Positions 54,185 to 62,676 of a DNA stretch of 64,000 bases are shown in pieces; the stretch's first letter is position 1, and every line of letters starts with the position of its first letter. The position numbers were made by a program, and so were the translations under genes. The notes below the pieces were generated by a model that made no database searches, was not told where the DNA came from, and was given only the letters and a program-made list of their open reading frames with translations. The DNA is from Comamonas sp. lk (lineage in GTDB: Bacteria; Pseudomonadota; Gammaproteobacteria; Burkholderiales; Burkholderiaceae_C), in contig NZ_UOOB01000001.1 in assembly GCF_900564145.1 (NCBI RefSeq), positions 2,544,754-2,608,753 on the forward strand. Reading direction: 5' to 3'.

Positions 54185-56272
54185 GTGAATCAAAAAATCG
54201 GCATTTTTTCTGCTGGAATTCTGAGGATTCCACTTCTCTCTGTGTTGCTCAAGGCAACGCCGGAGCGTGCACGCCCTTGGCGCAGATTAGTCGTGGATGT
54301 GATCGCAGGCTGGGGGCTGCGCCCAAGCACTAAGAAAGCTTTGCGCTATGCCCGCAAGCATGGGCTCCCTTATCTGGCACTGGAGGATGGTTTCCTACGC
54401 TCTTTCGGTACGGGCGAGTATTACCCGCCGCTATCGCTGGTAGTTGATGACGAAGGCATTTACTACGATTGCACCCGGCCTAGCGCGTTGGAGCGTTTGC
54501 TGTGCAGCGATGCAGATGTGCTGGCCCCAGACGCAGCGCCGGTGCGCCAAGCGCGCGCCGCGCTGCTTTCGGCTGGTTTGAGCAAATACAACCACGCGCC
54601 GGATTTGCCTGAAGGCGTTTTGCGTACCAGCGATGTGCTGCGGGTGCTGGTGGTGGATCAGACAGCAGGCGATATGAGTGTGAAGCTGGGTGGGGCAGAT
54701 GCTACAACCTTTAAGGCAATGCTCGCCGCCGCGCAGGCTGAGAACCCCAACGCCACCGTGTATGTCAAGACTCACCCGGAAGTGTCCTCCGGCCGCAAGA
54801 GGGGTTATCTGGCAGATGTGCAGCCTGAGGAGCGCACCGTATTGCTGCGCGATGCAGTGAACCCTATGAGTTTGATCGCCCAGATGGATAAGGTCTACGC
54901 TGTCAGCTCCACCATGGGATTTGAAGCCTTGCTGGCAGGTAAGCCGGTGACTTGCTTTGGTGTGCCTTGGTACGCAGGCTGGGGGGTGACGGATGATCGT
55001 CAGATGCAGCATCCTGCTATGGCTCGGCGTGCTGTTCAGCGGCGCACGGTTGATGAACTGTTTGCTGCAGCCTATATGCACTACACGCGCTACCTGAATC
55101 CGGAAACGCGGCAGTTGGGTTCCATTACGGATGTGATGGAGTGGCTGGAGTGCCAGCGGAGGATGGCAAGGCGCTTTTCCGGTCGAATGATTTGCATAGC
55201 GTTTCCGCGCTGGCGTGCGTGGAACTTTAAAGAAAGGCTTTCCTTGCATCAGGGCCGGGTGCTGTTTGTTCGTCATGCAGCAGCGGCTGCCAAGTTGCAG
55301 CCGGCAGGTGCAGATTGCTTGGTCTGCTGGGGTAGGGTGCCGCCCGACGGAGTGCAGGAGTTGGCTGAGGCATCCGGCGTTCGCCTGCTGCACATGGAGG
55401 ACGGCTTTGTGCGCTCCGTAGGCCTGGGCTCGGACTTGATTGCGCCGCATTCCTTTGTGCTGGATGCGCAAGGCATTTATTTCGACCCAATCCAGCCTTC
55501 CGAACTGGAGGACTTGCTCAATACGCGGGCTTTCACCGCTCAGGATCTGGAGCGTGCCAGGAATGTGCGCGCTTTCATCGTCAAGCACGGCATTACCAAG
55601 TACAACCTGGAACCAAATCTTTCCGTGGATTGGCCGATAAATGACAAGCAAGTGGTTTTGGTGCCGGGCCAGGTGGAGGATGATGCTTCCATTCGTTTTG
55701 GTTGCGATGTCAAGGGCGTACATACCAACTTGGGCTTGGTTCAGGCTGCGCGATTAGCGTTCCCCTCAGCGTTCATCGTCTTCAAGCCGCACCCCGATGT
55801 CAGCAGCGGCAATCGCAATGGGCATGTCGACAAGGCTCAAGTGTTGAAACATGCCGATTACATAGAGCTTGATGCTTCGGTCGTCAGTTGTATCGAGGCT
55901 TGCGATGCAGTGGTGACGATGACGTCTTTGACGGGCTTTGATGCCTTACTTCGTGGCAAACATGTGTTGGTGCATGGTCGGCCTTTTTACGCAGGCTGGG
56001 GGCTGACCGAGGATGTGCTGCCGGTTCCAAGGCGGAAAAGACAACTTTCGATAGATGAATTAGTTGCCGGAGCTTTGCTGCACTATCCCTTGTACTGGGA
56101 TCCGTTGCTCAAAGGCTACACGACCTGTGAGGCGGTTTTACTCAGACTGTTGGAGGAGCGCGATGCCCGTGTTGCAGACGGCTCTCTTCAGAAACTCAGG
56201 TATGGATCGATCCGACGCAAGCTAAGAAAAATTACCATTTTGTTGCAATCTTCTTTTTTTAAGAACAAATGA
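54185..56272 (+). CDS. kpsC: Capsule linker beta-Kdo transferase KpsC
   Basis: KpsC extends the poly-beta-Kdo linker on lyso-phosphatidylglycerol with two retaining modules. The 695-aa protein shows the duplication: the first module has YLALEDGFLRSFGTGEYYPP and VYVKTHPEVSSGRKRG, the second has LLHMEDGFVRSVGLGSDL and IVFKPHPDVSSGNRNG. Each is followed by a TMGFEALL or TSLTGFDALLRGK block. GTG at 54185 (VNQKIGIFSAGILRIP) was chosen because this matches the usual KpsC start; the longer ATG frame would overlap the upstream gene. Confidence 0.9.
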   Translation: MNQKIGIFSAGILRIPLLSVLLKATPERARPWRRLVVDVIAGWGLRPSTKKALRYARKHGLPYLALEDGFLRSFGTGEYYPPLSLVVDDEGIYYDCTRPSALERLLCSDADVLAPDAAPVRQARAALLSAGLSKYNHAPDLPEGVLRTSDVLRVLVVDQTAGDMSVKLGGADATTFKAMLAAAQAENPNATVYVKTHPEVSSGRKRGYLADVQPEERTVLLRDAVNPMSLIAQMDKVYAVSSTMGFEALLAGKPVTCFGVPWYAGWGVTDDRQMQHPAMARRAVQRRTVDELFAAAYMHYTRYLNPETRQLGSITDVMEWLECQRRMARRFSGRMICIAFPRWRAWNFKERLSLHQGRVLFVRHAAAAAKLQPAGADCLVCWGRVPPDGVQELAEASGVRLLHMEDGFVRSVGLGSDLIAPHSFVLDAQGIYFDPIQPSELEDLLNTRAFTAQDLERARNVRAFIVKHGITKYNLEPNLSVDWPINDKQVVLVPGQVEDDASIRFGCDVKGVHTNLGLVQAARLAFPSAFIVFKPHPDVSSGNRNGHVDKAQVLKHADYIELDASVVSCIEACDAVVTMTSLTGFDALLRGKHVLVHGRPFYAGWGLTEDVLPVPRRKRQLSIDELVAGALLHYPLYWDPLLKGYTTCEAVLLRLLEERDARVADGSLQKLRYGSIRRKLRKITILLQSSFFKNK

Positions 56273-56381
56273 ATCAATATGTCACCGCTATGATCGCTAC
56301 TCGAGATTCTGGCTGTTTGACTTGAGCTGACTTTGTGCACACATACGCGGTGCATTTTTTGCGATTTTTTGAGGGGCTGTT

Positions 56382-57794
56382 TTGGAGAGCGCAAGCAATT
56401 CAAGCTTTAAGCATAAAAAAGTATTGCTGCTGCAGGGGCCGGTAGGCCCATTTTTCTCAAATCTGGCTAGAGATCTGCGAGATGTGGGTGCTGAAGTTCT
56501 TAAATACAACTTCAATGCGGGGGACTGGCTGTTCTATCCCATGGGTGCAAGGAGCTTCAAAGGACAGATCGAAGACTGGTTGCCTGAGCTTAAGCGCTTC
56601 ATTCTTGCGCAGCAGATTGATGCCGTTTTGTTGTTCGGAGACTGCAGGCCTGTGCATGTCGGAGTCCGAAAGCTCGGCCAGCAAATGGGCTTTGCCGTGG
56701 GAGTGTTTGAAGAAGGCTATTTGCGGCCGGATCATGTGACCTTTGAGCCTATCGGAGTCAATGGTCATTCCCAATTTCATACGGCATTGGAATCTTGGCT
56801 CAGTTCCGTGGTGGCTGAAAGTGCCAGTTCATCGGAGCAGGATGAGCCAAGTGAAAGCATCAAGGCGACGGATAACTACCAGAAGGTAGGACGCTCCTAC
56901 TGGCATGCTGCCATGTGGGGCATGTTGTATTTCTTTGCGGCGTGGCTGGCGCAACGATTTTGGAACAACGATTTGCACCATCGCAAGATGTCGGTCGCTG
57001 ATGCTCCTTGGTGGTGGTTGTCCTTTGGGCGCAAGGCCTGGTATCGCTTTGCCGAGCGCGGTATTTCGCAGAGGTTGATAGGCGAAAGGCACGAACAGTT
57101 CTTTTTGGTGCCGCTACAGGTGCATAACGATGCACAAATCACCGTGCATTCGGACTATGAGTCGGTTTGCGGTTTTATCGACCATGTCATGAACTCCTTT
57201 GCTGCCGCATTGCGTCGCTCGGCAGTGGTGTCAGACAGCATTCCGCTGGGGCTTACCACGCTGAAGGATCATTTGCTCGTGTTTAAGCACCATCCTATGG
57301 ACCGAGGTCACAGGGACTATTCGAAAGTCATACGCTTGCTGACAAAGCGATATGGACTTGAGAAGCGAGTGCTCTACATACACGATCAGCACTTGCCCAG
57401 CTTGCTGAAAGCGGCCCAAGGGGTTGTGCTGGTCAACAGCACCACGGGTTTGTCCGCTCTGGGGCATGGAGCGCCGGTCAAGGTCTGCGGCAGTGCCTTG
57501 TACGACATACCCGGTCTGACTTATCAAGGGCATCTGAGCGAGTTCTGGCTTGCGGCACAGTCTGCTACGCCGGACAAGGAGGTTCTGAAACGCTTCAAGA
57601 GGGCTTTGCTGGAGAGAACGCAACTCAATGGCAATTTCTATAAGAAGCTGTCCGTATGTCAGTGGCGCTGTGGCGTCATGCTCCAGGGGAAGATGGCTCA
57701 GCGCCTGTGGCCTTTGCAAAATGCGGTATCTCCGCAACCTGTCTCCATCCATCCGCACGAGCCATTGGTGCAGGGGATGAAAGCAGAGCCATGA
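56382..57794 (+). CDS. kpsS: Capsule linker Kdo transferase KpsS
   Basis: KpsS adds the first beta-Kdo to lyso-phosphatidylglycerol. The 470-aa protein starts KKVLLLQGPVGPFFSNLARD, the family opening. It also contains LFGDCRPVHVGVRKLGQQMG, VFEEGYLRPDHVTFEPIGVN, LVFKHHPMDRGHRDYSKVI and LVNSTTGLSALGHGAPVKV. It starts with TTG, supported by a GAGGGG site 5 nt before. The stop overlaps the next gene by 4 nt, so the following three genes are physically coupled to it. Confidence 0.9.
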   Translation: MESASNSSFKHKKVLLLQGPVGPFFSNLARDLRDVGAEVLKYNFNAGDWLFYPMGARSFKGQIEDWLPELKRFILAQQIDAVLLFGDCRPVHVGVRKLGQQMGFAVGVFEEGYLRPDHVTFEPIGVNGHSQFHTALESWLSSVVAESASSSEQDEPSESIKATDNYQKVGRSYWHAAMWGMLYFFAAWLAQRFWNNDLHHRKMSVADAPWWWLSFGRKAWYRFAERGISQRLIGERHEQFFLVPLQVHNDAQITVHSDYESVCGFIDHVMNSFAAALRRSAVVSDSIPLGLTTLKDHLLVFKHHPMDRGHRDYSKVIRLLTKRYGLEKRVLYIHDQHLPSLLKAAQGVVLVNSTTGLSALGHGAPVKVCGSALYDIPGLTYQGHLSEFWLAAQSATPDKEVLKRFKRALLERTQLNGNFYKKLSVCQWRCGVMLQGKMAQRLWPLQNAVSPQPVSIHPHEPLVQGMKAEP

Positions 57795-58999
57795 GCGAGA
57801 AAGAAAATGCAGCCCCGTCGCGGTTGGTGGTGTTTGTTGGCGGATTTGATCCGAGAGGCGGACGCTACTACCACCGCTTGTGCGCTCAGCAGGCACGGCT
57901 CCAGGCGCAAGTGGATCAGGCTGAGTATGCAGTGGGCGAACTCAGAGCGCTTCAACTGGATGAAGCAGGCAAGGCACATTCGGTGTGGACCCTGGCCGGA
58001 TCTTCTGCTGACGCTAGCGAGTATGTGTTTTTCGACTGGACCGATCATATACGCGCGCATTGGCCCAAGTCGCTTTATGCCGTGTGCAAGGCAGGTCTTA
58101 GAACTTATGGGGAGGCGCTGATTAGTTGGCGCAGCCTTCGTTCGTTGGGTGCTGCACTTCCCTATACCTTGCTTGCCTTTGTCTATCCGTTGATCTTCAT
58201 GCTGCTGCTCGGTTTGTTCGGGGTAGCAGGTTTTTATGGCACTTGGCATGCAGGCGCCGACTGGCCCTGGTGGAGCCGGGCCCTGGCTTGTCTGGGTGTA
58301 GTTTCTGTGGTCGCGTGGGGCGGAAAAAAACTGGATGGTTTGTTGCACATCAGCTGGCTGCTCAGAATTTTTAACTTTGCACGTTCGAGTGCCAGAACTT
58401 CAGAGTCCGGTGCGACAGAACACGAGCGCATTCACGATATGGCTCAATGGCTTGCGCAACGAGTTCGGCAACAACCCGATTTGGAGTTGGTTGTGCTGGG
58501 CTTCAGCGTTGGAAGCGCTCAGTCCATCAAGCTGCTGGATGCACTGTCGGATGTATTGCGTAGCACTGAAGTGCAACCAGTGAAAGACCGGGTGACACTA
58601 CTGACCTTGGGCAACTGCATTCCCTTGTTCTCGTTCTTCCCGACGGCCAGTGGTTTTCGTTCAAGTGTGAGCAAGGTCGCCGCTGACCCGGAAATTTACT
58701 GGGTGGACATCTCCTCCCCAGGAGACAGCGTAAGCTTTGGCATGTGCGATTTATTGCAGTTGGCGTTACCCGACGCGTCTCCTGCGAATGAGTCTTACGT
58801 CAATCCTCGTCATATGTGCACTCCGCGCTTTCACAAGCTGTTTGAGCCTCGCCGTTACCGCTTCATTCGGCGCAACAAGATGCGCATGCATTTTCAGTAT
58901 CTGATGGCCTCCGAAAAAGCCGGAGCTTACAATTTTTTTGCCATGCTCACCGCGCCCACTACTGTGCGCAAATACGTAGAAAAGTTTTTGGTTCGATGA
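57791..58999 (+). CDS. Membrane alpha/beta-hydrolase-like protein coupled to kpsS
   Basis: The 402-aa protein has FVGGFDPRGGRYYHRLCAQQ near the start, two hydrophobic segments (about 121-149 and 163-177), and a C-terminal region with LELVVLGFSVGSAQSIKLLD. The GFSVGS motif (Ser239) fits the nucleophile elbow of an alpha/beta-hydrolase; possible partners are Asp315 and His367, but these are guesses. This suggests a membrane-bound esterase or lipase. No family is known to me for the whole. It overlaps kpsS and the P450 gene by 4 nt on each side. The start was set by the kpsS overlap. Confidence 0.55.
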   Translation: MSEKENAAPSRLVVFVGGFDPRGGRYYHRLCAQQARLQAQVDQAEYAVGELRALQLDEAGKAHSVWTLAGSSADASEYVFFDWTDHIRAHWPKSLYAVCKAGLRTYGEALISWRSLRSLGAALPYTLLAFVYPLIFMLLLGLFGVAGFYGTWHAGADWPWWSRALACLGVVSVVAWGGKKLDGLLHISWLLRIFNFARSSARTSESGATEHERIHDMAQWLAQRVRQQPDLELVVLGFSVGSAQSIKLLDALSDVLRSTEVQPVKDRVTLLTLGNCIPLFSFFPTASGFRSSVSKVAADPEIYWVDISSPGDSVSFGMCDLLQLALPDASPANESYVNPRHMCTPRFHKLFEPRRYRFIRRNKMRMHFQYLMASEKAGAYNFFAMLTAPTTVRKYVEKFLVR

Positions 59000-60414
59000 A
59001 TCGTTTTTGCCCCGTGTATCCCAAACCGCATCCTGAGAAAGCCTCCAAGCTCAGGATGTTTTTGCATGCCCGGCGTTCCTGGATGGATGCCTTGTTTGAA
59101 CGCAGCTACTCCATGCAAATGGGTGAGGTTCATCTGCCTGGCGTGGATCTGTACATGGTTAACGACACCAAGGAAATTAAGCGTGTGATGCAAACGCAGG
59201 CGCAGGACTTTCCTAAAAGTCATCTGCTGCATGAGTCCTTGAAGCCTCTGCTTGGTGACAGTATTTTCACTACTAATGGGGCGCTCTGGCAGAGTCAGCG
59301 CTCCATGATGAATCCCGCTTTTGAGCAGGCACGGCTGAATGTCGCATTCCCGCGCATGCTAGGTGCGGCCAACGCCATGCTGGAGCGGCTGGCCGAGCAG
59401 CAAACACAAGTGCCTTATGACATAGAAGTCGAAATGACGCATGTCACTGCCGATATTATTTTTCGCACGATTTTCTCCACGCCCATGCAGGGCGCTGATG
59501 CGCACCAAGTGTTTCATTCATTTGCGCACTACCAGGCACTGGCACCCAAATTGATGCTCCCGGCGCTATTTGGCATTCGCTGGCTCAAACTACCCTGGCT
59601 CAATTGGCAAAGTAAAAAATCCGCAAGGAAAATCCGCAATCTGCTGCATTCCATGATCAAGCCGCGTTATGAGGCACATATGCGTGGCGAATCTGGCGAG
59701 CACGAGGATATTTTGGCGGCCTTCATGACCGCCAAGGATCCTGAAACCGGCAAAGCATTTACTGAATCCGAATTGGTGAATCAGGTAGCCATGCTGTTTT
59801 TGGCCGGCCATGAAACCTCGGCCAGTGCTCTGACCTGGGCTTGTCATCTTTTGGCCAATTCGTCCGATATTCAGGCGAGAGCGCGCTTGCAAATCGATGA
59901 GGTGTTTGCCGGGCGCGAGCCTACGCAGGCAGATATGAAAAGCCTGCCTTTGCTATGGAATATTTTCAGGGAGACTTTGCGCCTGTTCCCTCCGGTGGGT
60001 TTTTTTGCCCGGGAAAATACCAGTGCCTGCCCTATGCGCGGGAAGCAGCTCAAGCCGCACAGCACGGTGGTGGTGGCTCCCTGGCTGCTGCAGCGCCACC
60101 GCAAATGGTGGAAGGAGCCCGATGCTTTCGATCCAGACCGCTTTGACAGACAGGAGAGCAAGGAGGCCATCAAGCACGCATATATGCCGTTCAGCATGGG
60201 ACCTAGAGTCTGCTTGGGGGCCGCTTTTGCGTTGCAGGAAGCGGTTCTCATCTTGGCCTGTTTGTTGAGAGAGTATGAGCTTTTGCCGGTGGACGACCAT
60301 GTGCCCCAGCCTGTGGGACGCTTGACAATCCGTTCTGAAAACGGAGTGCAGGTGCAACTGAAAAAACGCAACCCGCTAGAGCTTGCTGAGGGCGCGACGG
60401 GTGTATCGGCATGA
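58996..60414 (+). CDS. Cytochrome P450
   Basis: The 472-aa protein has all P450 signatures: the I-helix AGHETSAS (270-277), the K-helix ExxR in FRETLRLFPP (Glu326, Arg329), and the heme loop FSMGPRVCLG (Cys406 ligand). P450s insert oxygen into C-H bonds; they need reducing partners, not found in this window. Fatty-acid hydroxylases (CYP102-like) share the general pattern. A P450 coupled by ATGA overlaps to kpsS is unusual. It is probably soluble; no signal or anchor is visible. Confidence 0.92.
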   Translation: MNRFCPVYPKPHPEKASKLRMFLHARRSWMDALFERSYSMQMGEVHLPGVDLYMVNDTKEIKRVMQTQAQDFPKSHLLHESLKPLLGDSIFTTNGALWQSQRSMMNPAFEQARLNVAFPRMLGAANAMLERLAEQQTQVPYDIEVEMTHVTADIIFRTIFSTPMQGADAHQVFHSFAHYQALAPKLMLPALFGIRWLKLPWLNWQSKKSARKIRNLLHSMIKPRYEAHMRGESGEHEDILAAFMTAKDPETGKAFTESELVNQVAMLFLAGHETSASALTWACHLLANSSDIQARARLQIDEVFAGREPTQADMKSLPLLWNIFRETLRLFPPVGFFARENTSACPMRGKQLKPHSTVVVAPWLLQRHRKWWKEPDAFDPDRFDRQESKEAIKHAYMPFSMGPRVCLGAAFALQEAVLILACLLREYELLPVDDHVPQPVGRLTIRSENGVQVQLKKRNPLELAEGATGVSA

Positions 60415-60758
60415 AAGAGCGCTTAGCGGGGTTTGCGCTGATGTGCGCCATTGTGCCCATGGCATTTTTGGGCTACCTGCTCTTGGTCATCGTGGGTTTT
60501 TGCGGCAAGGCGGAGCGTGGCCGTTCGGGCGTCAGAGCCTTGGATCACTTTGTCAACGCAACCTTGTTCAATGGTTATGCATGGGAGAGTGTCTCGTCAC
60601 ATGCCTGGCGTGAACGCGAGAACAAATCCTGGGCGCGCGCAGTCATCAAATTGACCGATTGCTTCCAGAAAGACCATTGCATGCGGGCTAACAAGCGTGA
60701 GCAGCCGGTGGTGGACTTGATCCTTAAAAAAGGACTGGATAGACAAACGATTCGCTAG
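60411..60758 (+). CDS. Small membrane protein, last gene of the capsule operon
   Basis: The 115-aa protein has one transmembrane helix at about 7-33 (GFALMCAIVPMAFLGYLLLV) and a basic cytoplasmic or periplasmic tail (LDHFVNATLFNGYAWESVSS, DCFQKDHCMRANKREQPVV). The tail has a faint likeness to small phage membrane proteins (pattern iSsraW..HC...E), which is only an impression. It overlaps the P450 gene by 4 nt, the last in this chain of overlaps. No clear terminator follows. Confidence 0.6.
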   Translation: MKERLAGFALMCAIVPMAFLGYLLLVIVGFCGKAERGRSGVRALDHFVNATLFNGYAWESVSSHAWRERENKSWARAVIKLTDCFQKDHCMRANKREQPVVDLILKKGLDRQTIR

Positions 60759-60913
60759 CATTTACCCGGGCCGATGAGGTGGAATGTCAGCCAAATCATG
60801 GCTGGAAACGTTGCTTGTAGATGACGGCACGAGTTGAGAGCTAGCTTGGTTCCAAGTCTCAGCCTTCAACCCAGCCTCCCATTCCGTGCACTTCACAACG
60901 ACTTCAGTCCCCT

Positions 60914-61429
60914 ATGTCTATTCATCGATTTTCTGTGCGCGGCTTAGCTGTTCTGGCATTGCTGCTGGGGGCCGCTGCGGCCCATGCCCAGGCCTATATC
61001 AGCGGTGCCATATCCGGGCAGCTGGCACCCGGTGTCTACGGGCGGGTGGATATTGGCAATGCGCCGCCGCCGGCGCTGATGTATGCGCAGCCCATGCTGG
61101 GCATGCCCGGCGCCAGGGCGATGCCCCATGCGCAACCGATCTATCTGTGGGTGCCTCCCGATCATTCACGCAATTGGCGCCGCTACTGCGGGCGCTACAG
61201 CGCTTGCGGTCAGCAGGTGTATTTTCTGCGAAACGCACCCCCGCATTGGCGTGAAGCGCGACGCGATCGCCATGACCATCATCACGGCCGTGGCTGGGAG
61301 CGTGAACGCCATGACGAGCGCCGCTGGCAACGTGAGGAACGCCGCGAAAGAGATTGGGACAGGGACGGGCGGGGCGGACGCGGTCACGGCAACGGTCATG
61401 GGCGCGGGCATGGTCGTCATGATGATTAA
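60914..61429 (+). CDS. Secreted small protein, Cys-paired with Arg/His/Asp-rich tail
   Basis: The 171-aa protein has a signal peptide (RFSVRGLAVLALLLGAAAAH, cleavage near AHAQ). The mature part contains IYLWVPPDHSRNWRRYCGRY followed by SACGQQVYFLRN, with two cysteines. The last 60 residues are a repetitive charged tail (RRDRHDHHHGRGWERERHDE). It resembles small hypothetical envelope proteins of Comamonadaceae. The tail could bind metal or nucleic acid (inference). It ends in a strong terminator. Confidence 0.65.
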   Translation: MSIHRFSVRGLAVLALLLGAAAAHAQAYISGAISGQLAPGVYGRVDIGNAPPPALMYAQPMLGMPGARAMPHAQPIYLWVPPDHSRNWRRYCGRYSACGQQVYFLRNAPPHWREARRDRHDHHHGRGWERERHDERRWQREERRERDWDRDGRGGRGHGNGHGRGHGRHDD

Positions 61430-61500
61430 ATCCAAGGGTTAACCATTGTTTTTACTGTTGCTTACGCACAGCATTTAAAACGATGAATTCCTGATTTGAT

Positions 61501-61543
61501 AGCGCTTACCTCTTTTGTTTAAAAGAGGTAAGCGCTTTTTTAT
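61501..61543. terminator. Strong intrinsic terminator with the repeat core
   Basis: A perfect 16-bp inverted repeat (AGCGCTTACCTCTTTT, 61501-61516, with 61521-61536, loop GTTT) is followed by a T run. The flanking TTTGATAGC shows that it is another dispersed-repeat copy. Confidence 0.9.
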
Positions 61544-61546
61544 TGC

Positions 61547-61800
61547 CTATCTTCGTTTGGAATATGAGACGCCTTGGCTATGCTTTGCAGGCATAGCTGC
61601 TAGCCCGGCAGCTGGCTAGTCTGGCCGGGTGATGACGCACACAATAGCTTTATCTGTTGTTGAGTCAAAGCTGTCATGCTGCAAAACGTCCATCCCTGCA
61701 TGCCGAACTGCGGGGCTATCCCTTCATTCAAGCCCCTGTATCTGGATCAAGGTCGATCTGCGTCTGCGTTGCATGCGGCCATGGCTCTGAGGGGGAAGGC
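61547..61800. other. Intergenic region upstream of the substrate-binding-like gene
   Basis: This 254-nt stretch holds no gene that I can support. It presumably contains the promoter of the gene at 61801. Confidence 0.4.
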
Positions 61801-62493
61801 ATGAGCATGGTTCTTCGCGGTATTTCTTCCATGGCCACACGCCAGGTGCTGGCCGAACTGGCGGCAGCATGGCAGGCGCGCGGCGCAGAGTCCGTCACGA
61901 TTGAATCCGTAGGCGGCGTGGATGCCGCCAAGCGTGTAGCGGCGGGCGATGAAGCATTTGACGTGGTCTTTCTTGCCAATCAAGCCATCGACAAGCTGAT
62001 CGCTAGCGGCCGCGCCGTGGCCGGCAGCAAGGTGGATCTGGTGCTGTCGAGCACCGTAGTTGCCGTGCGGGCAGACGCGGCACAACCCGACATTTCCAGT
62101 GAAGATGCTTTGCGCGCCGCCGTGCTGGCTGCGCCCAGCATCGGCTATTCCACAGGCCCCAGCGGCGTGGCCTTGCAGCAATTGTTCGAACGCTGGGGTA
62201 TTGCCCAGCAGATCCAGCCTCGCATTGTTCAGGCGCGCCCCGGCGTGCCGGTGGGCTCGCTGGTCGCTTCGGGGGAAGTGGCCTTGGGCTTTCAGCAACT
62301 GAGCGAGCTGATTCACGTGGCCGGCATCGCCATCGTCGGTCCGCTGCCTGCGGCTTGCGCCATAGACACCGTGTTTTCAGGCGCCGTGGTGGCGGGCTCG
62401 CACCAGGTCGGGGCTGCCGAGCGTCTGCTGGCATTCATGGCTTCGGCCGAGACCGCAGAGGCCAAGCGGCGTCAGGGCATGGAGCCGGCCTGA
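61801..62493 (+). CDS. Substrate-binding (ModA-like) domain protein without signal peptide
   Basis: The 230-aa protein has the type II periplasmic-binding-protein pattern (LAELAAAWQARGAESVTIES, FDVVFLANQAIDKLIASGRA, SIGYSTGPSGVALQQLFERW, GEVALGFQQLSELIHVAG). These are features of molybdate/tungstate-like ModA proteins. The start follows a GGGGGAAGGC ribosome site, and no signal peptide lies upstream, so it seems cytoplasmic. It precedes an aromatic-acid symporter gene by 183 nt. Its ligand and role are unknown. Confidence 0.7.
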   Translation: MSMVLRGISSMATRQVLAELAAAWQARGAESVTIESVGGVDAAKRVAAGDEAFDVVFLANQAIDKLIASGRAVAGSKVDLVLSSTVVAVRADAAQPDISSEDALRAAVLAAPSIGYSTGPSGVALQQLFERWGIAQQIQPRIVQARPGVPVGSLVASGEVALGFQQLSELIHVAGIAIVGPLPAACAIDTVFSGAVVAGSHQVGAAERLLAFMASAETAEAKRRQGMEPA

Positions 62494-62676
62494 TTGCACA
62501 GCGGCCGCTGTCGGGAATGGCAAGGCCATTTCCTGGCAATTGATTTTCACCATGGAACAAGACAAAGGGCAGATATAGCCCTTCGTGACAGACGCACAGA
62601 AGTCTTCGCCGAAGGCTTTGGCGCCCGCCGCGAGATTGGAGCGTGAGGCGACAAAGAGAGGCAACCGAGAACCAAT

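Noticed and set aside
54431..55723. A 430-codon minus-strand frame opposite kpsC
   Set aside because: kpsC shows all family motifs on the plus strand; the antisense text is His/Gln/Arg-rich and unlike a protein family.
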